Notes under the pieces: model-generated
What the model was told of the DNA's origin: nothing
What the model saw: only the letters and a program-made list of their open reading frames with translations
The model's database searches: none
Assembly: GCF_900106095.1 (NCBI RefSeq)
Contig: NZ_FNUD01000002.1
Span: 2,501,501 to 2,565,500 of the forward strand
DNA: 64,000 nt
Reading direction: 5' to 3'
Source: Pseudomonas deceptionensis
GTDB taxonomy: Bacteria; Pseudomonadota; Gammaproteobacteria; Pseudomonadales; Pseudomonadaceae
Program-made: the position numbers and the translations under genes
Part shown: positions 21,171-29,168 of the stretch, one piece after another
How the letters are laid out: each line of letters opens with the position of its first letter
How positions within the stretch are numbered: the stretch's first letter is position 1

Positions 21171-22058
21171 TCAGTTGTTGAACGCGGGTTCAGCCAGTCC
21201 CTTGACCCCGGGCCTGAGGGCGAACACGCCCCCGGCCAGCGGCTGGTCGCCGAGATCACCCGCAGGACGAATCGAGGTGACAAACAGGGTGTCCAGATCT
21301 GCGCCACCGAAGGCGCACATCGCGGGTTTTTTTACCGGTACGGTCAGTGATCGGTCCAGCTTGCCTTCGGGCGTGAAGCGATGGATCTGGCCGGCATCAT
21401 TGCCGCAAATCCAGTAGCAGCCATCGGCATCGACGGCGGCGCCATCGGGGCGTCCCGCATGCCCGGCCATGTCCACGAACAGGCGGCGGTCATGGGGGGT
21501 GCCTGTGTCGGTGTCGTAGTCGAAAGCCCAGATTTTTTGCACATCGGGGTGTGAGTCCGAGAGGTACATGGTTTTGCCGTCCGGGCTGAACGCCAGGCCG
21601 TTGGGCACAGTCAGCCCCTCAAGTTGCGCCTTGAGCGGTCCTTCCTGGCCCGCGTCATAGCGATACATCGCGCCCACCGGTGCCCCTGCGGCCATGTTCA
21701 TCAGCATGGTGCCCGCCCAGAAACGCCCTTGGCGGTCGCAGCGGCCGTCGTTAAAGCGCATCCCTGGCAGGGCGTGGGTCACGCTGGCCAGCAGGCGGCT
21801 GTCGAGGCTGCCATCCGCGTGGGGCGTGATAGCGAACAGGCCGTTCTCCATGCCGGCGATCCAGCTGCCATTCCCTGCCTGAGCAATGCACGCGAGCATT
21901 TGCGAAGCCTGCCAGCTTTGGTTTTTGCCATCGGCGGGGCTCCAGCGGTGCAAGCGTTTAGCCGGGATATCCACCCAGTAAAGTGCCTGCTCGGCGGTGC
22001 TCCAGACCGGGCTTTCGCCCGTGGCGTTACGTGCATCGAGAATCAGTTCAGCAGTCAT
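21171..22058 (-). CDS. SMP-30/gluconolactonase family lactonase, probable aldarolactonase
   Basis: This 295-residue six-bladed beta-propeller protein belongs to the SMP-30/gluconolactonase/LRE family. It has the metal-site glutamate in ATGESPVWS, the FNDGRCDRQGRFWAGTM blade, the asparagine in GLTVPNGLAFSPDG and the aspartate in YLSDSH. Uronate dehydrogenase produces an aldarolactone, and a lactonase of this family (UxuL-type in hexuronate gene clusters) opens it to the aldarate. The gene follows udh by 45 nt in the same operon. Function is inferred from family plus position. Confidence 0.9.
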   Translation of the reverse strand: MTAELILDARNATGESPVWSTAEQALYWVDIPAKRLHRWSPADGKNQSWQASQMLACIAQAGNGSWIAGMENGLFAITPHADGSLDSRLLASVTHALPGMRFNDGRCDRQGRFWAGTMLMNMAAGAPVGAMYRYDAGQEGPLKAQLEGLTVPNGLAFSPDGKTMYLSDSHPDVQKIWAFDYDTDTGTPHDRRLFVDMAGHAGRPDGAAVDADGCYWICGNDAGQIHRFTPEGKLDRSLTVPVKKPAMCAFGGADLDTLFVTSIRPAGDLGDQPLAGGVFALRPGVKGLAEPAFNN

Positions 22059-22103
22059 GACGCCTTGACCTCTGTTGATCTTGTTCTTGTTGGGAGCGCG
22101 TAT

Positions 22104-22931
22104 TTACTCGTCGCCAAACGGGCCGGCAGCAACGAAGGCACCGCCCTGGTAAATCATGCTCGGGTCGTTGGCCGCTGGCATTGGCTGGGCCTCGACTTTG
22201 CTTCGGAATACTTCTGAGCTGTCCTTGGGCTCAAAGCCCAGGTGCGCGGCAAAACGGTTGTCCCACCACACATTCAGATTGTTTGAGGCGCCATAGACCA
22301 CGGTGTGGCCGACATCGGGCGTGTACAGCGAACGTTCGATCAGCTGCGTAAGGTCGTCAAAGCTCAGCCAGGTGCTCATCATCCGGCGGTTTTGCGGTTC
22401 GGGAAATGAGGAGCCGATGCGGATGCTGACGGTCTCGATGCCATAGCGATCGAAGTAGAAGGTGGCAATGTCTTCGCCGTAGGACTTGGACAACCCGTAA
22501 TAGCCGTCCGGGCGCCGTGGGGAGCGGGCATCCAGGGTCTGGTCCTGCGTGTAGAACCCGATGACATGGTTGGAGCTGGCGAAGATCACGCGCTTGACGC
22601 CATGACGGCGTGCTGCTTCGTAAATATGGAAAATCCCGCTGATGTTGGGGCCGAGAATTTCTTCGAACGGGCGTTCTACCGAAACACCGCCAAAGTGCAG
22701 GATGGCGTCTACACCCTCGACCATCTGGTGAACCGCGTGTTTATCAGACAGATCGCAGAGGAGCACTTCTTCATGGTTGCCGGCAGCAGGGGCCATTTGG
22801 GCAATATCAGAGAGTCGCAAAACCTTGGCGTAGGGCTTGAGGCTTTCGCGCAGTACCTTCCCCAGACCGCCAGCCGCGCCGGTGAGAAGAAGGCGATTGA
22901 AGGGGGTTTGGACAGTGTGTGTGGTTGTCAT
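22104..22931 (-). CDS. udh: Uronate dehydrogenase
   Basis: This 275-residue NAD-dependent short-chain/epimerase-fold enzyme oxidises galacturonate and glucuronate to the aldarolactone. The NAD loop TGAAGGLG lies at residues 17-24, the active-site motif YGLSK gives Y145 and K149, and ASSNHVIGFY is typical of Udh. Length equals the P. syringae enzyme. I choose ATG at 22931; a TTG one codon earlier is less likely. It is the first gene of udh-lactonase-dctPQM. The promoter 60-85 nt upstream has TTGACA and a GntR-like operator half that is shared with the porin promoter. Confidence 0.95.
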   Translation of the reverse strand: MTTTHTVQTPFNRLLLTGAAGGLGKVLRESLKPYAKVLRLSDIAQMAPAAGNHEEVLLCDLSDKHAVHQMVEGVDAILHFGGVSVERPFEEILGPNISGIFHIYEAARRHGVKRVIFASSNHVIGFYTQDQTLDARSPRRPDGYYGLSKSYGEDIATFYFDRYGIETVSIRIGSSFPEPQNRRMMSTWLSFDDLTQLIERSLYTPDVGHTVVYGASNNLNVWWDNRFAAHLGFEPKDSSEVFRSKVEAQPMPAANDPSMIYQGGAFVAAGPFGDE

Positions 22932-22963
22932 CAAAGATCCCTGTCTTTCTTGTTATTGTCATC

Positions 22964-23016
22964 TGTTGTCGTATGACTTGGCTCGGATTATTCACAGCCA
23001 TTGTGGTGGTTGTCAA
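22964..23016 (-). promoter_or_regulatory. udh promoter with operator-like site
   Basis: On the minus strand TTGACA lies at 23016-23011 and AATAAT at 22992-22987 (18 nt apart; TGAATA gives 16). A degraded dyad with TGTTGTCGTA (plus strand 22964-22973) lies just downstream of the -10. The layout repeats the oprD promoter base for base in several blocks. Confidence 0.65.
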
Positions 23017-23074
23017 TGCCGAATCCGTACTTGTAACCGCCGCAAATCTGTTGGGGTGAACAATAGTCTTGCTG

Positions 23075-23163
23075 TTGTGGGAGCGAGCCTGCTCGCGATG
23101 CTGGCGCCGCGGTTTGTCTGGCAAGTCGCAGTGATGCCATCGCCAGCAGGCTAGCTCCCACAA
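23075..23163. repeat. REP pair, GTGGGAGCGAGC family
   Basis: TTGTGGGAGCGAGCCTGCTCGCGA at the left is mirrored by CAGGCTAGCTCCCACAA ending at 23163. The element separates the porin gene from the udh promoter. Related elements are at 49094-49168 and 54634-54731, with a half element at 27911. Confidence 0.85.
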
Positions 23164-23180
23164 GTTGTTGGGGCGGGCGC

Positions 23181-24476
23181 TTACAACAACGACAGTGGAT
23201 AGCTGATAAAGATGCGGTTTTCGTCGAACTCGTGGGCGCTGTAATCGCGACGGATGCTCGCGTTGCGCCAGCGCATGTTCAGGTCCTTGAATGTGCCGCT
23301 TTGTACGGTGTAGGCCAGTTCCGATTCGCGGCCCCACTCCTTGCCGTCAGTGGTGCTGGCGGTGTGGATGTTATCGCCGCTGATATAGCGGTTCATCATC
23401 GTCAGGCCCGGTACCCCAAGCACTGCAAAATCCAGGTCGTGGCGCAGTTGCCAGGAGCGCTCCTTGGCGTTGTCGTAGCTGGAGTTGTAGCTGTCGTTGG
23501 CCAGTGTGCCGCCGCTGGTGCCGTTGACGCGGAACCAGCCATCGTCGCCGCTGATTTTCTGCAGGCCGACATACAGGGTGTTGCCTTTGTATTTGGCCGA
23601 AAGCAGGGCGTAGGCGGTTTTGTTGTCCAGATCGCCGGCCAGTTTGTTGCCGTCTTCCTTGCCCCAGAAGTAACCCAGGTTCGCGCCCAGAGTCACATCG
23701 CCAATCGGCTGGCTGTGCAGCACGTTAAGGAATTGCTGCTGGTAGATGTCTTCCAGCTGGGCGTACCACACCCCGACTTGCGTGCGTTTTTCATTGAAGC
23801 TGTAGTCACCGCCGGCAAAGTTGAAACGGTCGGAGGTGAAGGCGCCTTTGCCGTTGAGCGACATGTCTTCCATGCTCGCATCGTTACGCGGGCTGTTGGC
23901 GCGGAACTGACCGCCGTAGAGGTTCAGGCCAGCGATTTCTTTGGAGGTGATCTGGCCACCACGGAAGGTCTGCGGCAGGGAGCGACCATCGTCCGAGCGC
24001 AAGATCGGCAGTACCGGCATCCACTCGCCGATCTTCAGTTCGGTGTTGGAGAGTTTGGCCTTGGCGGCGACCCCCAGGCGGCCAAAGTTATCGGCCGGTT
24101 CGCCATCGCTATGGGTCGGCAGCAGCTGTGTGCCGGCCGTACCTTTGCCGCCGTCGAGCTTCTGCGAGTAGAGGCCCAGCACGTCCACCCCGAAACCGAC
24201 GGTACCTTGGGTAAACCCGGACTTGACGTCGAGAATGAAGTTTTGTGTCCATTCTTCGGCTTTGCTTTGCGGGTAGTCGGGGTTGGTGTAGTTGCGGTTG
24301 ATATAGGCGTTGCGCAAGGTCAGCGTCGCTTTGGTGTCATCCACAAAGCCTTCGGCCATGGCCGTTAACGGCAAGGCCAGCCCCATGCTGCCGAGCCCGA
24401 GCAGAACCAGGGATCGAGTGCTTTGAGCATGTTTGGAACGTGCAAGAAGGGAGGGGGCGCAGGTAGGTGTGATCAT
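23181..24476 (-). CDS. OprD-family outer-membrane porin
   Basis: This 431-residue protein has a long signal peptide (cleavage likely after AMA, residue 41) followed by an OprD-type 18-strand barrel. Family marks are EGFVDDTKATLTLRNAYINRNY and the segment NTELKIGEWMPVLPILRSDDGRSLPQTFRG. It also has RYISGDNI and the end in FISYPLSLL. OprD-family channels pass small carboxylated nutrients. The promoter shared in design with udh suggests uptake of hexuronates across the outer membrane. AAGGAG lies 8 nt before the ATG. Confidence 0.92.
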   Translation of the reverse strand: MITPTCAPSLLARSKHAQSTRSLVLLGLGSMGLALPLTAMAEGFVDDTKATLTLRNAYINRNYTNPDYPQSKAEEWTQNFILDVKSGFTQGTVGFGVDVLGLYSQKLDGGKGTAGTQLLPTHSDGEPADNFGRLGVAAKAKLSNTELKIGEWMPVLPILRSDDGRSLPQTFRGGQITSKEIAGLNLYGGQFRANSPRNDASMEDMSLNGKGAFTSDRFNFAGGDYSFNEKRTQVGVWYAQLEDIYQQQFLNVLHSQPIGDVTLGANLGYFWGKEDGNKLAGDLDNKTAYALLSAKYKGNTLYVGLQKISGDDGWFRVNGTSGGTLANDSYNSSYDNAKERSWQLRHDLDFAVLGVPGLTMMNRYISGDNIHTASTTDGKEWGRESELAYTVQSGTFKDLNMRWRNASIRRDYSAHEFDENRIFISYPLSLL

Positions 24477-24512
24477 CCGTAGAGCTCCTTGAATATTATT
24501 ATTTTTGTTATC

Positions 24513-24565
24513 TGTTGTCGTACAACAAGGGCAGATTATTTACAGCGTGTATGGAGAGTTGTCAA
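24513..24565 (-). promoter_or_regulatory. Porin promoter with GntR/FadR-type operator
   Basis: Minus strand TTGACA (24565-24560) and AATAAT (24540-24535) are 19 nt apart, or TAAATA at 17 nt. Just downstream is the perfect dyad TGTTGT-CGT-ACAACA (24513-24527). Its core TTGTCGTACAA fits the TNGTNNNACNA pattern known for FadR-subfamily GntR regulators. The position over the start site suits a repressor. Confidence 0.72.
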
Positions 24566-24624
24566 TGCCAGCGGCTACACTGCGACCACCAGAAGCACTC
24601 GCGCCTTACTGACATGGATGGCAC

Positions 24625-25710
24625 ATGAACGAAACCAGTCTTCAACGTAAAACCCTGCTCTTGTTGCTGGCCGCGGTCACGATTGCCTTCGTCTGGATTT
24701 TGCTGCCGTTTTATGGCGCGATTTTTTGGGCCGTGGCGCTGGGAATACTGTTTGCACCTTTGCAGCGCAAGCTGGTGTTCAGATTCAAGGGGCGGCGCAA
24801 TCTGGCTACGTTCACCACCCTGGGGGTGTGTACGCTGATTGCGATTTTGCCGGTGATCCTGACCACCGCCTTGCTGGTGCAAGAGGTGGCGATGCTCTAC
24901 AGCGATGTGCAGAGCGGCAAGATCAACGTCGCCAGTTACGTCATGCAGTTCGAAAATATCCTGCCGTCTCATTTGAAGGAATGGCTCGACCGCTTCGGTT
25001 TGAGCAGTATCGACGGGCTGAGCGACAAAATTGCCAAAGGTGCACTGGAGGGCAGCCAGTTCTTCGCCACCCAGGTGTTCAGCTTCGGGCAGAGCACCTT
25101 TGAGCTGGTGGTGAGCTTTTGCATCATGCTCTACCTGCTGTACTTCTTTATCCGGGACGGCCAGGCGATGGTGCGCATGATCCGCAATGCCGTACCGATG
25201 GCCGAGCAGCACAAGCGTCTGCTGCAAATCACACTGCGGCGTGTGGTCAGGGCTTCGGTCAAGGGCAACCTGGCGGTGGCGGTCACTCAGGGCGCTCTGG
25301 GCGGGCTGATCTTCTGGCTGCTGGGCATCCATAGTGCGCTGTTCTGGGCGGTGTTGATGATGTTCCTGTCGCTGTTGCCGGCGGTGGGTGCCGGTATCGT
25401 CTGGGCGCCGGTGGCGGTTTACTTCCTGATCACGGGCATGGTCTGGGAGGGGGTGGTGCTGGCGTTGTACGGGGTGTTTGTGATCGGCATGGTGGACAAC
25501 GTGCTGCGCCCGCTCATGGTGGGCAAGGACACGAAAATGCCGGACTTCCTGATTTTGATCTCGACCCTGGGCGGCATGGCGATTTTCGGCCTGAACGGCT
25601 TCGTGATCGGCCCGCTGATCGCCGCCATGTTCCTGTCCAGCTGGGGGCTTTTCAGCGGCACCCGGCGCAAAAAAATGCGCCTGCCCGCCGACATCGCGCC
25701 AAGGGATTAA
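24625..25710 (+). CDS. AI-2E family transporter (YdiK/PerM-like)
   Basis: This 361-residue inner-membrane protein has about eight hydrophobic segments and the family pattern: FYGAIFWAVALGILFAPL near the N terminus, a soluble middle part, and GLIFWLLGIHSALFWAVLMMFLSLLPAVGAG with the PxxG motif. The end has DNVLRPLMVGKDTKMPDFLILISTLGGMA. The family name comes from E. coli TqsA, an exporter linked to autoinducer-2; most members have unknown substrates, so that role should not be assumed. Its stop codon overlaps the stop of the convergent TonB receptor gene in the shared bases TTAA. Confidence 0.9.
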   Translation: MNETSLQRKTLLLLLAAVTIAFVWILLPFYGAIFWAVALGILFAPLQRKLVFRFKGRRNLATFTTLGVCTLIAILPVILTTALLVQEVAMLYSDVQSGKINVASYVMQFENILPSHLKEWLDRFGLSSIDGLSDKIAKGALEGSQFFATQVFSFGQSTFELVVSFCIMLYLLYFFIRDGQAMVRMIRNAVPMAEQHKRLLQITLRRVVRASVKGNLAVAVTQGALGGLIFWLLGIHSALFWAVLMMFLSLLPAVGAGIVWAPVAVYFLITGMVWEGVVLALYGVFVIGMVDNVLRPLMVGKDTKMPDFLILISTLGGMAIFGLNGFVIGPLIAAMFLSSWGLFSGTRRKKMRLPADIAPRD

Positions 25711-27824
25711 CGAAAGCTGTATGACACCCCGAGGTAGGCGCCCATGCCTTCGCCGGGCGTTGAGCGTGCGGCATCCAGCCCTTTGTCGTCGTAACCGGGG
25801 GTAATGGTGGCAGCGTAGCGTTCGCCCGTGAGGTTGCGCAGGTCGAGCCAGGTTTGCCAGTCCTGCTTGGGGGAGTTGTACCCCAGGGTTGCACCAAACA
25901 GCATGTAGGACGAGGCGTAATACGAGTTGGCGTAATCCACCGCCATGCGCGAGGCCACCTGGGTGTTTACCCCGGCGTAGAAGCCTTGCGGATGGTCGTA
26001 TCGGACCTCGGCTTGATAGTAGTGCTGCGGGATCCCGGGCAGTTTGTTGTCACCAAAACGCGAATCATCACGGTAATGGAAGTCGCTGAAGGTGTAGGCC
26101 TGACGCAGGGACACCTTGCCTGCAGCCTCGCCCTGCCACAGCAAGCTGTTTAGCCCGGCTTCGAACCCTTGATGTACGGTCGGGCTGGCGTTTGACTCAC
26201 CCACAATCGGCCCCAGGTTTTGCGTGGCTGCTTGCAGTTCAACGGTCAACAGCTCATGGCGGATGGCCGAGTAATACCAGGCCAGATCCCATTGTCCGAT
26301 CCATGATTCGCCACGGGTGCCCAGCTCCAGCGTTGTGGCCGTCTGGTTATTCAGGGCAATAGGCGTGCTTTGGCGTCCGGTGGCTGCACCGCTGCCGACT
26401 GGGAACACAAACGGTGAACTCCAGATCATCGACCAAGGGTGCGGTGGTTCAACCGAGCGGCTCAGGTTGCCGTACACCTGCAGGTTCGGGTTGAACTCAT
26501 AACGCAGGCCGATACGGGGGGCGTAGTCCCAGTCATGCTGGCTGACCTTGCCGCCGCTCTCGGGGTAGCTCACGTCGCTTTCACGGCGGGTATAGATCAG
26601 CGCCATGCCAGTGGTCAGCCACAGGTCAGGGATCAGCTCCAGATCGTTGCTGGCGTGCAGCACGGTGTCCGAACCCTGATAGCTGAAGTCACGCATCTTG
26701 GTGCCGGGTGCGTAAGTGGCGGTGTTGCCCCGTGGGATACGCACATATTCCGACGCGCCGCTGTTTGGCAGGTGCTTGGTAGTGCGCAGCCCCACAGTGG
26801 TTTTGCTTTCAAGTCCGAACAGGGTGTCGCGGCGCTTGTAGTTCAGCGTGCCGCTGACATCGGTGTAGGCAACTTTGAGGCGGTTGGGGCCTTCGCGCAG
26901 ATCCATCGGGTAGTCGTGATAGACCAGGCCCACTTCCAGTTGCGAATCGTCATCCAGATACATCGTGGTTTTGTTGCCCAGCCAGGTACTGCCGGGTTGC
27001 GGGCGGGTGTAGTCGCCGCTGACATAGGCCGGGTTGGCTGCGCGGGGATGATGCTTGATGCTGTCTTTGGTCACGCGCCCGGCCAGTTCGTTATCGGTTT
27101 CGCGATAGCGCAGGTAGAAGCGGGTTTCCAGTTGCGGGCTGAATCGATAACCGACGTTGGCGGCAATCCCTTTGCTGCTGCCCTGGGTGTGGTCCTGATA
27201 GCCATCGGTGTTGGAGTCGGTCAACGACACGTAGTAGTCGAGATCGCCCAGTACCTGCCCGGAACTGATCTGACGTTTCTGATAGCCATAGCTGCCCGCT
27301 TCGTAACGCACCTGCAATGGGGCCGCATCGTAGCCGGTATGGGTGACGTAGTTGATCGACCCGCCCAGGGCCAGTGAACCGGTCTCGAAACCGTTGGCGC
27401 CGCGCAGCACTTCGGCGCGGCTTAGCCACAAGGGTTCGAACAACTCGTAAGGGGTGCCGCCGGGGCCCGTTAAGGGCAAACCGTCGAACATCACATACAG
27501 GCCAGAACCGTGGGCGCTGGGGGCGCGGTTGATACCCGAGCCGCGTACCGAGACCTTGGCCCCGTCATTGCCCGCTGATTGCGCATAGATCCCCGGTTGA
27601 TAGGCCAGCACATCGGCATTGCTGGCAGTGCGGCCGTTTTCGACCCGGGTCATGTCGATCAGGTTGCTGGCGCCGGGGATTTCATTGAGCGCGTTCTGGG
27701 CGGCTTCCAGCTCGCTGCTTTCTTCGCTGCGCACCTGTACTTCACCCAGCTCCAGGGTCTTGCCGTAGGCGGGGGCGGCGCAGATCAGCGCCAAGGGTAA
27801 AAGTGAAGAAAGAGCAGGGCGCAT
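25707..27824 (-). CDS. TonB-dependent outer-membrane receptor
   Basis: This 705-residue protein starts at ATG 27824 (MRPALSSLLPLALICAAPAYG, a signal peptide), with GGAAG upstream; the frame extends 22 codons further without signal character. A TonB-box-like LGEVQV follows, then the plug domain (about 45-155, with KVSVRGSGI and VEVLRG-like AEVLRGANGFETGSLALGG). The 22-strand barrel ends in YLGVSYSFR. The general layout is like FecA or PqqU/YncD receptors, but I cannot name the ligand. No regulator, siderophore gene or ABC importer lies nearby. Upstream are only repeats and no clear Fur box. Confidence 0.9.
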   Translation of the reverse strand: MRPALSSLLPLALICAAPAYGKTLELGEVQVRSEESSELEAAQNALNEIPGASNLIDMTRVENGRTASNADVLAYQPGIYAQSAGNDGAKVSVRGSGINRAPSAHGSGLYVMFDGLPLTGPGGTPYELFEPLWLSRAEVLRGANGFETGSLALGGSINYVTHTGYDAAPLQVRYEAGSYGYQKRQISSGQVLGDLDYYVSLTDSNTDGYQDHTQGSSKGIAANVGYRFSPQLETRFYLRYRETDNELAGRVTKDSIKHHPRAANPAYVSGDYTRPQPGSTWLGNKTTMYLDDDSQLEVGLVYHDYPMDLREGPNRLKVAYTDVSGTLNYKRRDTLFGLESKTTVGLRTTKHLPNSGASEYVRIPRGNTATYAPGTKMRDFSYQGSDTVLHASNDLELIPDLWLTTGMALIYTRRESDVSYPESGGKVSQHDWDYAPRIGLRYEFNPNLQVYGNLSRSVEPPHPWSMIWSSPFVFPVGSGAATGRQSTPIALNNQTATTLELGTRGESWIGQWDLAWYYSAIRHELLTVELQAATQNLGPIVGESNASPTVHQGFEAGLNSLLWQGEAAGKVSLRQAYTFSDFHYRDDSRFGDNKLPGIPQHYYQAEVRYDHPQGFYAGVNTQVASRMAVDYANSYYASSYMLFGATLGYNSPKQDWQTWLDLRNLTGERYAATITPGYDDKGLDAARSTPGEGMGAYLGVSYSFR

Positions 27825-27923
27825 TAATGGAGCTTCCAGGTCGATGGGCGGGCGGCGCGCCAGCCTATACAAGCCCGGAATCACTCGCAACTGTCATGGA
27901 CTGCAATCCAGTTGTGGGAGCGA

Positions 27924-28013
27924 GCCTGCTCGCGAAGCTCTTGACTGCCGGCGGGCCTGCTTGATATCGCTTGTTTAACTGATGCGTTGGGTACATATCC
28001 GGCATTCGCGTTT
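27924..28013. repeat. 90-nt direct repeat, copy 1
   Basis: It matches 28430-28519 with five substitutions in 90 nt (506 nt apart). The block runs from GCCTGCTCGCGA to GGCATTCGCGTTT and includes GACTGCCGGCGGGCCTGC and CGTTGGGTACATAT. Confidence 0.92.
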
Positions 28014-28061
28014 GGGCCATCCATGGCCCATCACGGCCCTCCCGGCATCCATGCCGGGAGG
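28013..28061. repeat. Two adjacent perfect palindromes
   Basis: TGGGCCAT/ATGGCCCA (28013-28030) and CCTCCCGGCAT/ATGCCGGGAGG (28038-28061) each have a two-base CC loop. They lie 7 nt apart, directly after repeat copy 1. Without a T run they are not obvious terminators. Confidence 0.85.
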
Positions 28062-28171
28062 CCCACTGCGCAGAACCTCCACTCGGCCTCCCGAACGGGC
28101 GGGGAGATCAAAAGCATTGCGCGCCGAGGCGACCGACCGGCCGGCCTGTTTGGTGTAAGCGCGCGCTCAAT

Positions 28172-28324
28172 TTCCTGTAGCCGCTGACGAGGAACGAAGG
28201 CTGCGTTCGACTGCGTAGAAGTCGTAAAACCGGACACCGCGGTCGTTCAGGTAAATCCCGGACTCAGGTTTTACGGTCGCTTCGCAACCGGACGCAGCCT
28301 TCGTTCCTCGTCAGCGGCTACAGG
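28172..28324. repeat. Large REP pair with nested hairpin
   Basis: CCTGTAGCCGCTGACGAGGA at the left end is the inverted match of TCCTCGTCAGCGGCTACAGG at the right end (28305-28324). Nested inside are AACGAAGGCTGCG/CGCAGCCTTCGTT and GTAAAACC (28224-28231)/GGTTTTAC (28267-28274). It is the largest palindrome in the window. Confidence 0.9.
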
Positions 28325-28429
28325 GTTCTGCGTAAGGCTCCTTTGCCTTTGCTGTATGAATGCCACGAATGCCCATCATCGAAGGGCGAACACAGGTGCT
28401 GTTATGGGGGTGGCGCGGCAGGACGCTGC

Positions 28430-28519
28430 GCCTGCTCGCGATGCTCTTGACTGCCGGCGGGCCTGCTTGATATCGCTTGTTTAGCCGATACGTTGGGTAC
28501 ATATCTGGCATTCGCGTTT
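28430..28519. repeat. 90-nt direct repeat, copy 2
   Basis: Second copy of the block at 27924-28013, same orientation, five differences. The sequence on either side differs, so only the 90-nt unit is shared. Confidence 0.92.
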
Positions 28520-28645
28520 AACGGGGATATCGGTTTCGCCCTTATGGCGGATCATTTTTCCAGACGCCGAAAAAGTCACCCAAAAGGCTTTCCCTGTGTA
28601 TCACCGCAAGTCACGTCTGAGAAACTCATCCCGGGTCAAAGGGGC

Positions 28646-29074
28646 TTACGAGGTTGAGTTGTCCCAGAGAGGGCCTTTGGTCCAATGGTCAGTCGCTTCA
28701 GCGCTCAGGTAAGGCAGTACCTCCCGGGCCGTATCTTCGAATCGGGTAGTGTGGGTGCCTTTATTGTCATATCTGAACCAGTGGTCTCCTTCCATGGCCG
28801 CGCCCAACCGAATGCGTTTATTGGGATGCAGGTGCGTGGCGACCACTTTTGCCGCGGGGATCCGCTCGCCCCAATGCAGGGTTACTCCCTCAGTCGGACT
28901 GACAGCTACTTCAACAACGAAACCGCCTCCATGTTTATCAAACTGAAACGTTAGCAGGTCAATTTGCTGTCCCGTGTTACGGCGAAAGTGAGGAAAAGAT
29001 CCCTTAAACCCCATGCTGCGAAGCACCGGGACAACATGTTCTTTCAATGCTGCATCAATTTTCTCGCGTTCCAT
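28646..29074 (-). CDS. DUF4304 domain-containing protein
   Basis: This 142-residue cytosolic protein fits the DUF4304 pattern: an N-terminal helix with VPVLRSMGFKGSFPHFRRNTG, the beta-strand IDLLTFQFDKHGGGFVVEVAV, and a C-terminal DHWFRY and TREVLPYL-type helix. The family has no known function; members often sit in accessory regions near immunity or toxin genes. Here the only neighbour is a lipoprotein gene 94 nt upstream on the same strand. The start ATG at 29074 has no strong ribosome binding site. Confidence 0.82.
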   Translation of the reverse strand: MEREKIDAALKEHVVPVLRSMGFKGSFPHFRRNTGQQIDLLTFQFDKHGGGFVVEVAVSPTEGVTLHWGERIPAAKVVATHLHPNKRIRLGAAMEGDHWFRYDNKGTHTTRFEDTAREVLPYLSAEATDHWTKGPLWDNSTS

Positions 29075-29168
29075 GGCATGACTCCATTTGGCAGGCAGTT
29101 ATTCGGTAAGACATGCGCAGGTGCCAGTCGAACAGCATTACCGCTGTTCGGGTGTGGCAGGTTTTTAC

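Larger units (their letters stand above)
27825..28645. other. Repeat-only spacer upstream of the TonB receptor
   Basis: About 820 nt without a credible gene. It holds a REP half element at 27911-27937, two 90-nt direct repeats, two adjacent perfect palindromes and a large REP pair. A last stretch (28520-28620) has the GGTTTCGCCCTTATGGCGG and CGAAAAAGTCACCCAAAAGG words that recur between Pseudomonas genes. Short frames here repeat Pseudomonas spurious-ORF sequences such as MPDMYPT and are not genes. Confidence 0.75.

Noticed and set aside
24625-25710. Quorum-sensing autoinducer-2 exporter
   Set aside because: The family name suggests it, but members of this family mostly have unknown or Na+/H+-linked roles, and no luxS or lsr gene is in the window.
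27825-27910. Fur box before the TonB receptor
   Set aside because: The region just upstream of the start is GC-rich and has no sequence close to GATAATGATAATCATTATC, so iron control could not be supported.
28311-28511. Minus-strand 66-codon frame beginning MPDMYPT
   Set aside because: It reads through the second 90-bp repeat and a REP end. Such peptides recur in Pseudomonas annotations because the repeat recurs, not because a protein is conserved.
27924-28519. Possible CRISPR array or insertion sequence
   Set aside because: Only two 90-nt copies at 506-nt distance, no regular short repeats, no cas genes, no transposase and no terminal inverted repeats around them.
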